DNA of 64,000 nucleotides. It comes from Henckelia pumila. Taxonomy: Eukaryota > Streptophyta > Magnoliopsida > Lamiales > Gesneriaceae. The translations under genes were made by a program, and so were the position numbers. Below are positions 56,766 to 64,000 of the stretch, in pieces. The stretch spans positions 88,492,151-88,556,150 of the forward strand of contig NC_133120.1 of NCBI RefSeq assembly GCF_033568475.1. Direction: 5' to 3'. Below the pieces are notes generated by a model that saw nothing but the letters and a program-made list of their open reading frames with translations, ran no database searches and was not told the origin of the DNA. Numbering within the stretch: position 1 is the first letter of the stretch; every line of letters starts with the position of its first letter.

Positions 56766-57833
56766 TTAAACAAAATTCATTTCTGAGATAGTATCTGAAT
56801 CTGTAATGTTCTGGACATTTCCATGAACAATATTATTTCTGTTTATAATAACCTCTTCAATATTTTTATTTTTAGAGAAATCAGATCTATCTTCTTCTCG
56901 AATTTGAGAAGTAGAAGCTCTAGAAGATTGAGGAATATCAATTATATAATCTAGAGGAGAAATATAAGATCTAACAGATTGAGATCTAGTAATAGGCAAA
57001 TAATTTTTATTTTGAAATTGTATATTAACAGATCCTTCATTAGTCTGTATTACTTGTTGTAAATCCATATTCAAAATAGGATTTCTAGGAATAGAATTTT
57101 CAAAAGTCCACTTTGATGGAAAGTCTATTTCTTCCCATTTAATAGATCTACGTGTAGTTATTTTAGATTTATTGAAATTAGTCTCAATAAGAACAGTTTC
57201 ATTTTTCTTTTTGTCAATTCTTTTACACATCGGATTCAAAGTATAAAGAGGTTTATAATAAATATGATAACAAATACATATGACTTCTGTTCCAACAGAA
57301 TAATTATAACCATGAGTCTTAACATTTAATGTTAAAGAATCTAAAATATTTATATCAGTTAATGATAGAGAAAGATTTGGATACACATCAAAATAAACTG
57401 GACCATGAGCCAGACTGGATTCAATTATTCCGATTAAAGATTGTTTCCAATTTAAATTTCTACCATCTCTTAAAGCTGCAATAAAGCTTTCAGGTAAACC
57501 TTTCAAAGTAAGAGGTCTAAAGGCAATTTGTACTAGACCTATATGAAGAAATTTATAATCTTTAGAAAATGTTAATATATCTTTTTCATTTAATAAATGA
57601 ATAACCATCTCTTCATTATTAAGAGGAATTGATGACTCAGTAGTCTTAACAATTTGTTTAAGACCAATTTTTTCAAAGGTTCCTAGTTGATAGACCATTT
57701 TAGGTTCTATTTTAGGAATATTCCATTTATTTAATAAATCAAGATTATGAGGAATATCATATTCTTGAGTAATACTGTTTTGAACAGTATTCTTTAAACG
57801 AAAAATATTCATTTGAATAAAATATGCTAAATC
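56766..57833 (-). CDS. EPRV-B4 movement protein, 5' end replaced
   Basis: The first about 11 codons and the primer site are missing: the viral sequence ends at 57,833 inside the codons for DLAYF and meets a reversed scrap of ORF2. An open frame from Met19 (57,812) to the normal stop gives 348 residues, with a few substitutions (such as Lys for Glu in TLEGLPE and His for Arg in CYRIYY). If translation normally starts at Met19, the protein is complete; no promoter is attached. Confidence 0.8.
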   Translation of the reverse strand, partial: DLAYFIQMNIFRLKNTVQNSITQEYDIPHNLDLLNKWNIPKIEPKMVYQLGTFEKIGLKQIVKTTESSIPLNNEEMVIHLLNEKDILTFSKDYKFLHIGLVQIAFRPLTLKGLPESFIAALRDGRNLNWKQSLIGIIESSLAHGPVYFDVYPNLSLSLTDINILDSLTLNVKTHGYNYSVGTEVICICYHIYYKPLYTLNPMCKRIDKKKNETVLIETNFNKSKITTRRSIKWEEIDFPSKWTFENSIPRNPILNMDLQQVIQTNEGSVNIQFQNKNYLPITRSQSVRSYISPLDYIIDIPQSSRASTSQIREEDRSDFSKNKNIEEVIINRNNIVHGNVQNITDSDTISEMNFV

Positions 57834-57945
57834 ATTACATAAAGATAATCCTTCCTGAATACAAGTACTTATTAAGTTACCATAAGTATAATTATCATAC
57901 TGAATAGAAATATTATCTTTACGAAGAATTTTTCTAACTCTTTCA
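57834..57945. repeat. 112-base spacer at the centre of the B4/B5 inverted repeat
   Basis: A minus-strand piece of ORF2 (equivalent to about 55,340-55,450, within the capsid-like domain). On its left the shared bases AAATCAT overlap both partners; on its right overlap is about one base. On both sides movement-gene sequence begins at the same viral position in opposite directions. Confidence 0.85.
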
Positions 57946-59011
57946 GATTTAGCATATTTTATTCAAATGAATATTTTTCGTTTAAAGAATACTGTTCAAA
58001 ACAGTATTACTCAAGAATATGATATTCCTCATAATCTTGATTTATTAAATAAATGGACTATTCCTAAAATAGAACCTAAAATGGTCTATCAACTAGGAAC
58101 CTTTGAAAAAATTGGTCTTAAACAAATTGTTAAGACTACTGAGTCATCAATTCCTCTTAATAATGAAGAGATGGTTATTCATTTATTAAATGAAAAAGAT
58201 ATATTAACATTTTCTAAAGATTATAAATTTCTTCATATAGGTCTAGTACAAATTGCCTTTAGACCTCTTACTTTGGAAGGTTTACCTGAAAGCTTTATTG
58301 CAGCTTTAAGAGATGGTAGAAATTTAAATTGGAAACAATCTTTAATCGGAATAATTGAATCCAGTCTGGCTCATGGTCCAGTTTATTTTGATGTGTATCC
58401 AAATCTTTCTCTATCATTAACTGATATAAATATTTTAGATTCTTTAACATTAAATGTTAAGACTCATGGTTATAATTATTCTGTTGGAACAGAAGTCATA
58501 TGTATTTGTTATCGTATTTATTATAAACCTCTTTATACTTTGAATCCGATGTGTAAAAGAATTGACAAAAAGAAAAATGAAACTGTTCTTATTGAGACTA
58601 ATTTCAATAAATCTAAAATAACTACACGTAGATCTATTAAATGGGAAGAAATAGACTTTCCATCAAAGTGGACTTTTGAAAATTCTATTCCTAGAAATCC
58701 TATTTTGAATATGGATTTACAACAAGTAATACAGACTAATGAAGGATCTGTTAATATACAATTTCAAAATAAAAATTATTTGCCTATTACTAGATCTCAA
58801 TCTGTTAGATCTTATTTCTCCTCTAGATTATATAATTGATATTCCTCAATCTTCTAGAGCTTCTACTTCTCAAATTCGAGAAGAAGATAGATCTGATTTC
58901 TCTAAAAATAAAAATATTGAAGAGGTTATTATAAACAGAAATAATATTGTTCATGGAAATGTCCAGAACATTACAGATTCAGATACTATCTCAGAAATGA
59001 ATTTTGTTTAA
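57946..59011 (+). pseudogene. EPRV-B5 movement protein, 5' truncated and frameshifted
   Basis: The mirror image of B4 from the same 5' breakpoint. Open from Met19 (57,967), but two bases are missing near 58,813 (TCTTATTTCTCC where the others have TCTTATATTTCTCC). The frame ends at 58,839 and the normal frame resumes to the stop at 59,011. The break falls after the conserved movement domain, so the product loses only the C-terminal tail. Confidence 0.9.
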
Positions 59012-62000
59012 ATGGATAGTACAATCAAAATAGATTTCAGTAAAGGATCTAGAGCAAGAGCTCAGATTAATAAAGAATTCTGTGATCATAAATGGAAATC
59101 TTTTAGAAAATGGTATTTTAAGAGTTTTTCCAAAAAAGAATTTGAATATATAATTAATACTTTTTATAAAGATTGTGCAGAAAAAAATAAAATGATTTAT
59201 TTTGTTCCCTGGTTTATAAAAATCTTTCTTGTTGATTATATTTCTGTTATAGAAAGAAATTATAAACTTTCTTCTGGAAATATTCAAAAATCTGTGTATC
59301 CTCCACAGAATTCTTTTCAAATAGAAAAGAATGAAAAAGTTTTAAATTTTAATGCGTTTTCAAAAATATTTGAGGATGATATGTTGTCTGTTACTATCAA
59401 TCATATTAATCAACTTTTTGAAAAGCAAAATTATACTAATTTATATCTTATTCTTTTAGGAGAAGAATTGACTTCTTTAAAAAAGAATATCGATAATATT
59501 TTATTAGCCATACAACAGATCAAGCCTAATGTTCACATTGAAGAAAAGAAAGATAGAAATATAGTTTCCATAGCTTCTTCTTCTATCCAATCTCCCCCAG
59601 AAATACAAGATTTTAAATTTAAATCTTCTGTTTCTGAATTTGAAAAAATTTTATCAGAAAAATTTAAAAATATGAATATTTCTGTTATTAATAATAATGA
59701 ATCATTTAGTAATAATAATACTGATGATGATGATACAGATAAAATTCAAAAAATGAAATGGGCTGATAGGCCAACTCAAAATCGTTACTACTATTCTCGT
59801 CCTACTCCTTTGGATGTTCTTAATGAAGAACAAGAGTACATTATAACAAATAGTTATAATGGAAAAAGCATTTATGAATGGAATGCTGATAGTTTAACAG
59901 ATAAGCAGATTTATAATCTTGCTCATAGAATGCTTATGTATAGTACTGTTTGTAAAAGTGCTGGTAATACTGATAAGAATATAGCAAAAATGCTTATTTC
60001 TGGTTTTACAGGCCAACTTAAAGGTTGGTGGGATAATTATTTATCTCAACAACAGAAAAATGATATTTATGATTCTATTAAAATAGAGAATAATAATCAA
60101 ACTGAAAATGTTGTTTATAGTCTTATAATGACTATTATTGAACATTTTACTGGTCGTTTTACTGATAATAGTGAAAATATTAGAACTCTTCTGAGTAATA
60201 TGAAATGTAAGACTCTTACTGATTTCAGATGGTATAAAGATACTTTTCTTTCTAGAATTTATGAATTACCGGATTGTAATAACAATCAATGGAAAGCCAA
60301 ATTTATTGATGGTCTTCCTCATCTCTTTGCTGAAAGAGTTAGAAAAATTCTTCGTAAAGATAATATTTCTATTCAGTATGATAATTATACTTATGGTAAC
60401 TTAATAAGTACTTGTATTCAGGAAGGATTATCTTTATGTAATGATTTAAAATTAAATAATCAGTTAAAAAGACAAAATATTTTTGAAAGAAAACAGCTTG
60501 GTCATTTCTGTGATCAATTTGGGATTGATATACCCAAGAAGAAAATTCATAAATCTTTAGATAAACCTCATAAGAAGAGACATTTGTCTGAAAGACAAAT
60601 ATTGAAAAAAAAAAAACGAAAAGAATTTCGGAATACTAAAAAAGATGCGAAGAAAAGACAATTTTGGAAAAAAGATAAGGATAAAAAGCCTTTAATTACT
60701 TGTCATAAATGTGGTAGACCTGGTCATTATGCTAATCAATGTTGGGCTAAGGAGAAAATTAAATCTCTTGATATCTCTGATGATATTAAAAATACTTTAT
60801 ATGAAATTGTCATGAAAAATTATTCTGAAGATTCTCATACTTCTGATTCTAGTCCAGATACTGATGATATTATTAATCTTGATAATGATTCTTTAAATTC
60901 TTCAGAAGATTGTGATAATTGCATTCAAGGTCAGTCTTCTAATTGTTGCAATTATATTAGTAACAATGATGATGATAATGATGAATTTTATAAGTTAAAA
61001 TCTCAATTTGAAGATTTAAGTATTAATGTTTTATCTGATGATAAAATTATTGAATTTTTAAAATTAATTAAAGATCCTAATCTTCGTACTTCTATAATTG
61101 ATCATATTGATAACAAAACTTCTACTAGTTATACTGATCTTTTGAAAAATGATCAGACTTATTCTTTAAAAGAAATAAGAAAACTTTTAAAAGAAAAACA
61201 CAGTGTTAATACTCCTGTAACTTTAGATAATTTAAAAATTGAAATTGATCAACTTAAACAGCAAGTTGTTATTTTACAACATGAGAATATTCGTTTTAAT
61301 AGAAGGATTTCTGATTTAGAAATGCCTGAGTTAGAAAATAGTTCTAATAATGTTTCAGACCAAGAACAACATTTATCTGTTCTTAGTAAAATAAAATCTC
61401 AAAAGTGGTATACAAAAATAACCTTATTAATTGATAATAATTATAAAAAAGACTTTATTGCCTTAATTGATAGTGGAGCAGATTTAAATGTTATTCAAGA
61501 AGGAATAATACCTTCAAAATATTTTCATAAAACTTCACATTCTCTTTCTCATGCAGGAGGTGAAAAATTACAGGTTAATTATAAATTACCAAAAGCCTAT
61601 ATTTGTAAAAATAAGACTTGTATTCAAACAAGTTTCTTCTTAATAAAAAACCTTTCTACCCAAATCATTCTTGGTTTACCTTTTCTTTATAAAATCTATC
61701 CTATTATTTCTATAAATCCTACAGGTATAATTGGTACTTATGAAGGTAAGAATATTCACTTTCAGTTTATTACTAAACCTTATTTAAAAATTTTAAATTC
61801 TATTCAAGATCATATTGATAGAAAAATCTTTCATATTAATTCTTTAAAAGAAGAGATAAATTCTTTAACTATTGATGATACTTTGAAAAATCATAAACTA
61901 CAAGATAAAATTAAATTGCTTCATAACCAATTCTCTTTAGAAATTTGTAATGATTTTCCCAATGCTTTTTGGAATCGTAAGAAACACATTGTTTCTCTTC

Positions 62001-63337
62001 CTTATGAAGAAAGTTTTGATGAAAAGAATATTCCTACCAAGGCAAGACCTTGTCAGATGAATTTTGAATATTTAGATTTATGTAAGAAAGAAATTCAATC
62101 TCTTCTAGATAAAAAGTTAATAACTCCTTCTCAATCTCCTTGGTCTTGTACTGCTTTTTATGTCAATAAACATTCTGAGATTGAAAGAGGTGTTCCTCGT
62201 CTAGTAATAAATTATAAACCTTTAAATAAAGTTTTAAAATGGATTAGGCATCCTATTCCTAATAAAAAAGATCTTCTTGATAGACTTTTACATGCCTTAA
62301 TATTTTCTAAATTTGATTTAAAGTCAGGATTTTGGCAGATCCAAATTAATAAGGATGATAGATATAAAACTGCTTTTAATGTTCCGATAGGACATTATGA
62401 ATGGAATGTTATGCCTTTTGGTCTGAAGAATGCTCCTTCAGAATTTCAGCAGATTATGAATGATATCTTTACCCCTTATAGTGACTTTATTATTGTTTAC
62501 ATAGATGATATTCTTATATTCTCAAAAAATATTGAAACTCATTTTAAACATTTAAACATATTTAAAACTCTTATTATTCAAAATGGATTAGTTATTTCTA
62601 AACCCAAAATGGTTTTATTTCAAACCAATATTAAATTTTTAGGTCATAATATTGATAAAGGTAATATTATTCCTATTCAAAGAAGTATAGAATTTGGTAA
62701 TAAATTTCCAGATATTATTACTGATAAGACTCAATTACAAAGATTTTTAGGTAGTTTAAATTATATATCTGCCTATATTAAAAATTTAGCCAATGATACT
62801 GCTATCTTATATGATAGACTTAAGAAAAATCCTTCCCCTTGGACTGATCAGCATACTAATTCTGTCAAGAAAATTAAAGAAAAAATTAAACATATTCCTT
62901 GCTTAATGATTTCTAATCCTAGTTGGGAAAAAATTGTTGAAACAGATGCTTCTGATATAGGCTTTGGCGGTATTTTAAAACAATTAAAACCCCAAAGTAA
63001 AGAAGAATATCTTGTTAGATTTCATTCAGGGAAGTGGAATTCTGCTCAGAAAAATTACTCTACAGTTGCAAAAGAAATTCTTTCTATTGTCAAATGCATT
63101 CTGAAATTTCAGGATGAACTTTACAATCAAAAATTCATTATTAAAACAGATTGCAAGTCTGCAAAATATATGTTTAATAAAGATTTTAAACATGATGTTT
63201 CTAAACAAATGTTTGCTAGATGGCAAGCTAATTTAGCTCCTTTTGATTTTGAAATTATTTATAAAAAAGGAGAAGAAAATTATCTTCCTGATTTCTTAAC
63301 CCGTGAATATTTATCTAATGATGGCAGGAATGAATAG
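59012..63337 (+). CDS. EPRV-B5 ORF2 polyprotein, intact 1441 aa
   Basis: Third uninterrupted copy. Landmarks on the DNA: zinc knuckle about 60,699-60,744, coiled coil from 61,222, DSGAD at 61,469, YIDD at 62,498, TDAS at about 62,942. Differences include Lys for Gln in the basic block (KKKKRK, an A-run change) and Pro for Ser in LKPQSKEE, shared with B3. It starts directly after the ORF1 stop. Confidence 0.92.
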   Translation: MDSTIKIDFSKGSRARAQINKEFCDHKWKSFRKWYFKSFSKKEFEYIINTFYKDCAEKNKMIYFVPWFIKIFLVDYISVIERNYKLSSGNIQKSVYPPQNSFQIEKNEKVLNFNAFSKIFEDDMLSVTINHINQLFEKQNYTNLYLILLGEELTSLKKNIDNILLAIQQIKPNVHIEEKKDRNIVSIASSSIQSPPEIQDFKFKSSVSEFEKILSEKFKNMNISVINNNESFSNNNTDDDDTDKIQKMKWADRPTQNRYYYSRPTPLDVLNEEQEYIITNSYNGKSIYEWNADSLTDKQIYNLAHRMLMYSTVCKSAGNTDKNIAKMLISGFTGQLKGWWDNYLSQQQKNDIYDSIKIENNNQTENVVYSLIMTIIEHFTGRFTDNSENIRTLLSNMKCKTLTDFRWYKDTFLSRIYELPDCNNNQWKAKFIDGLPHLFAERVRKILRKDNISIQYDNYTYGNLISTCIQEGLSLCNDLKLNNQLKRQNIFERKQLGHFCDQFGIDIPKKKIHKSLDKPHKKRHLSERQILKKKKRKEFRNTKKDAKKRQFWKKDKDKKPLITCHKCGRPGHYANQCWAKEKIKSLDISDDIKNTLYEIVMKNYSEDSHTSDSSPDTDDIINLDNDSLNSSEDCDNCIQGQSSNCCNYISNNDDDNDEFYKLKSQFEDLSINVLSDDKIIEFLKLIKDPNLRTSIIDHIDNKTSTSYTDLLKNDQTYSLKEIRKLLKEKHSVNTPVTLDNLKIEIDQLKQQVVILQHENIRFNRRISDLEMPELENSSNNVSDQEQHLSVLSKIKSQKWYTKITLLIDNNYKKDFIALIDSGADLNVIQEGIIPSKYFHKTSHSLSHAGGEKLQVNYKLPKAYICKNKTCIQTSFFLIKNLSTQIILGLPFLYKIYPIISINPTGIIGTYEGKNIHFQFITKPYLKILNSIQDHIDRKIFHINSLKEEINSLTIDDTLKNHKLQDKIKLLHNQFSLEICNDFPNAFWNRKKHIVSLPYEESFDEKNIPTKARPCQMNFEYLDLCKKEIQSLLDKKLITPSQSPWSCTAFYVNKHSEIERGVPRLVINYKPLNKVLKWIRHPIPNKKDLLDRLLHALIFSKFDLKSGFWQIQINKDDRYKTAFNVPIGHYEWNVMPFGLKNAPSEFQQIMNDIFTPYSDFIIVYIDDILIFSKNIETHFKHLNIFKTLIIQNGLVISKPKMVLFQTNIKFLGHNIDKGNIIPIQRSIEFGNKFPDIITDKTQLQRFLGSLNYISAYIKNLANDTAILYDRLKKNPSPWTDQHTNSVKKIKEKIKHIPCLMISNPSWEKIVETDASDIGFGGILKQLKPQSKEEYLVRFHSGKWNSAQKNYSTVAKEILSIVKCILKFQDELYNQKFIIKTDCKSAKYMFNKDFKHDVSKQMFARWQANLAPFDFEIIYKKGEENYLPDFLTREYLSNDGRNE

Positions 63338-64000
63338 GGGTCGTGGTGAATTTTCCTCTTATAGAGGAAGAGGAGGAAGAGGAAAACCCCCAAATTATAT
63401 TGCCAATGCTCCAAGGCTGATAGCTCAATTTGGAAATCAACGCCTCATAGGCCAACAAATTTCTAGTTCTTCTGATAGTAATACTATCCAAAAAAATGAT
63501 CCTTTATATGATGAATTTCAAGAATTCTTAAAACAAAAAGGTAAGAATAAGGTAATTCCTGATTCTGAAGAATCTTATGCAAATATTGCAAAAGAAAATG
63601 AAAATGATTCAGTATTATATACTGAGAATAAAAATAGAAAAATCATTCTTCTTGTAGAAGAAAAAGATGAACAATGGAAAAATACTCCTTGGATTATCAT
63701 GGATAGATATCTATCACATACATCATATGTTCATGGTGCTTATAAGCCAAGAGGATATTATGAAACCCTCTTAATTTCTACAAAAACGGTGGAAATTACC
63801 CATTTTCAGAGTAATACTCAGCAAACGGAAAGTTATAACTTTTCCAAATTTATTATTAAGAAAATTATTTCTATTGAAGAATGGGGAATTTCTCCACTAG
63901 CAGAAAAAGAATTCTATTCTACTCAAAAACAAATTACTTTTAAATATAACTACTGGGATTATATACAGAGTTTTTATACAACTCTATTCTATGAAAATTC
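63318..64000 (+). CDS. EPRV-B5 ORF3, cut by the window end
   Basis: Opens at ATG 63,318, overlapping the ORF2 stop by 20 bases, and stays open to the end of the window (about 227 codons seen). One substitution (Lys for Glu in NREIIL) distinguishes it. Whether it is complete cannot be seen. Confidence 0.8.
   Translation, partial: MMAGMNRGRGEFSSYRGRGGRGKPPNYIANAPRLIAQFGNQRLIGQQISSSSDSNTIQKNDPLYDEFQEFLKQKGKNKVIPDSEESYANIAKENENDSVLYTENKNRKIILLVEEKDEQWKNTPWIIMDRYLSHTSYVHGAYKPRGYYETLLISTKTVEITHFQSNTQQTESYNFSKFIIKKIISIEEWGISPLAEKEFYSTQKQITFKYNYWDYIQSFYTTLFYEN

Larger units (their letters stand above)
34521..64000. mobile_element. EPRV-B: cluster of rearranged, near-identical endogenous pararetrovirus copies
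   Basis: Five units: B1 34,521-37,705 (-), B2 37,706-45,290 (-), B3 45,559-50,220 (+), B4 50,221-57,833 (-) and B5 57,946 to the window end (+). Small scrambled pieces lie between them. The genome unit (B2, primer-site ATG to the next equivalent ATG) is 7,522 bases. Gene order: leader/primer site, ORF1 movement protein, ORF2 polyprotein, ORF3. Zinc knuckle, DSG protease, YIDD reverse transcriptase and RNase H without an integrase define Caulimoviridae. A separate movement ORF, a coat-to-RNase H polyprotein and a third ORF do not let me name a genus; petuvirus and florendovirus relatives should be compared. Confidence 0.9.

Noticed and set aside
34521..64000. Repeated blocks interpreted as an LTR retrotransposon
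   Set aside because: No integrase and no LTRs; the repeated leader is an intergenic promoter of a circular genome and a movement protein is present, so a pararetrovirus fits better.

Overview
The window is plant nuclear DNA. Three host genes have GT-AG introns and encode plant proteins: a BUD23/RID2 rRNA methyltransferase, the chloroplast-division factor CDP1/PARC6, and the oligosaccharyltransferase subunit STT3B. They lie between a Ty3/gypsy retrotransposon and two unrelated endogenous pararetroviruses (Caulimoviridae). The gene sequences fit a eudicot. A degraded repeat near 20.6 kb resembles one I associate with Lamiales, but that placement is tentative.

Layout. 1-7,972: a tandem Ty3/gypsy arrangement (tail of one element, a complete 2.9-kb LTR, a decayed internal region, then a truncated second LTR). 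7,973-13,147: an old pararetrovirus fossil (called EPRV-A) that begins where the second LTR breaks off. It carries an ORF of unknown function, a promoter/leader, a tRNA-Met primer site, then movement-protein-like, coiled-coil and zinc-knuckle coat-protein-like genes, broken mostly by in-frame stops. 13,148-16,808: gene-free, AT-rich, with probable non-autonomous DNA transposons. 16,809-33,919: three host genes, all on the + strand, with complete exon chains and no breaks. 34,251-34,520: a pure (TTA)90 microsatellite. 34,521-64,000: a cluster of a second, much younger pararetrovirus (called EPRV-B).

EPRV-B has a genome unit of about 7.52 kb: leader with primer site, ORF1 (movement protein, 366 codons), ORF2 (1441-aa polyprotein with zinc knuckle, aspartic protease, reverse transcriptase and RNase H) and ORF3 (473 aa, function unknown). 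Five rearranged units lie in alternating orientation: B1 (-), B2 (-), B3 (+), B4 (-), B5 (+, leaving the window). The 1441-codon polyprotein is open in B2, B4 and B5, and those copies differ at only a few residues. Only B2 keeps all three ORFs open. Joints between units are short scrambled fragments with little or no microhomology, which points to end joining. Two joints fall exactly at the tRNA primer site. B4 and B5 form a head-to-head inverted repeat with arms of about 6 kb, a plausible source of double-stranded RNA.

The most interesting material is this EPRV-B cluster: its apparent youth, primer-site breakpoints, a leader resembling a ribosome-shunt structure, an ORF3 with no recognised function, and a chimeric ORF made by rearrangement. 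No tRNA, rRNA, CRISPR or prokaryotic features were seen.
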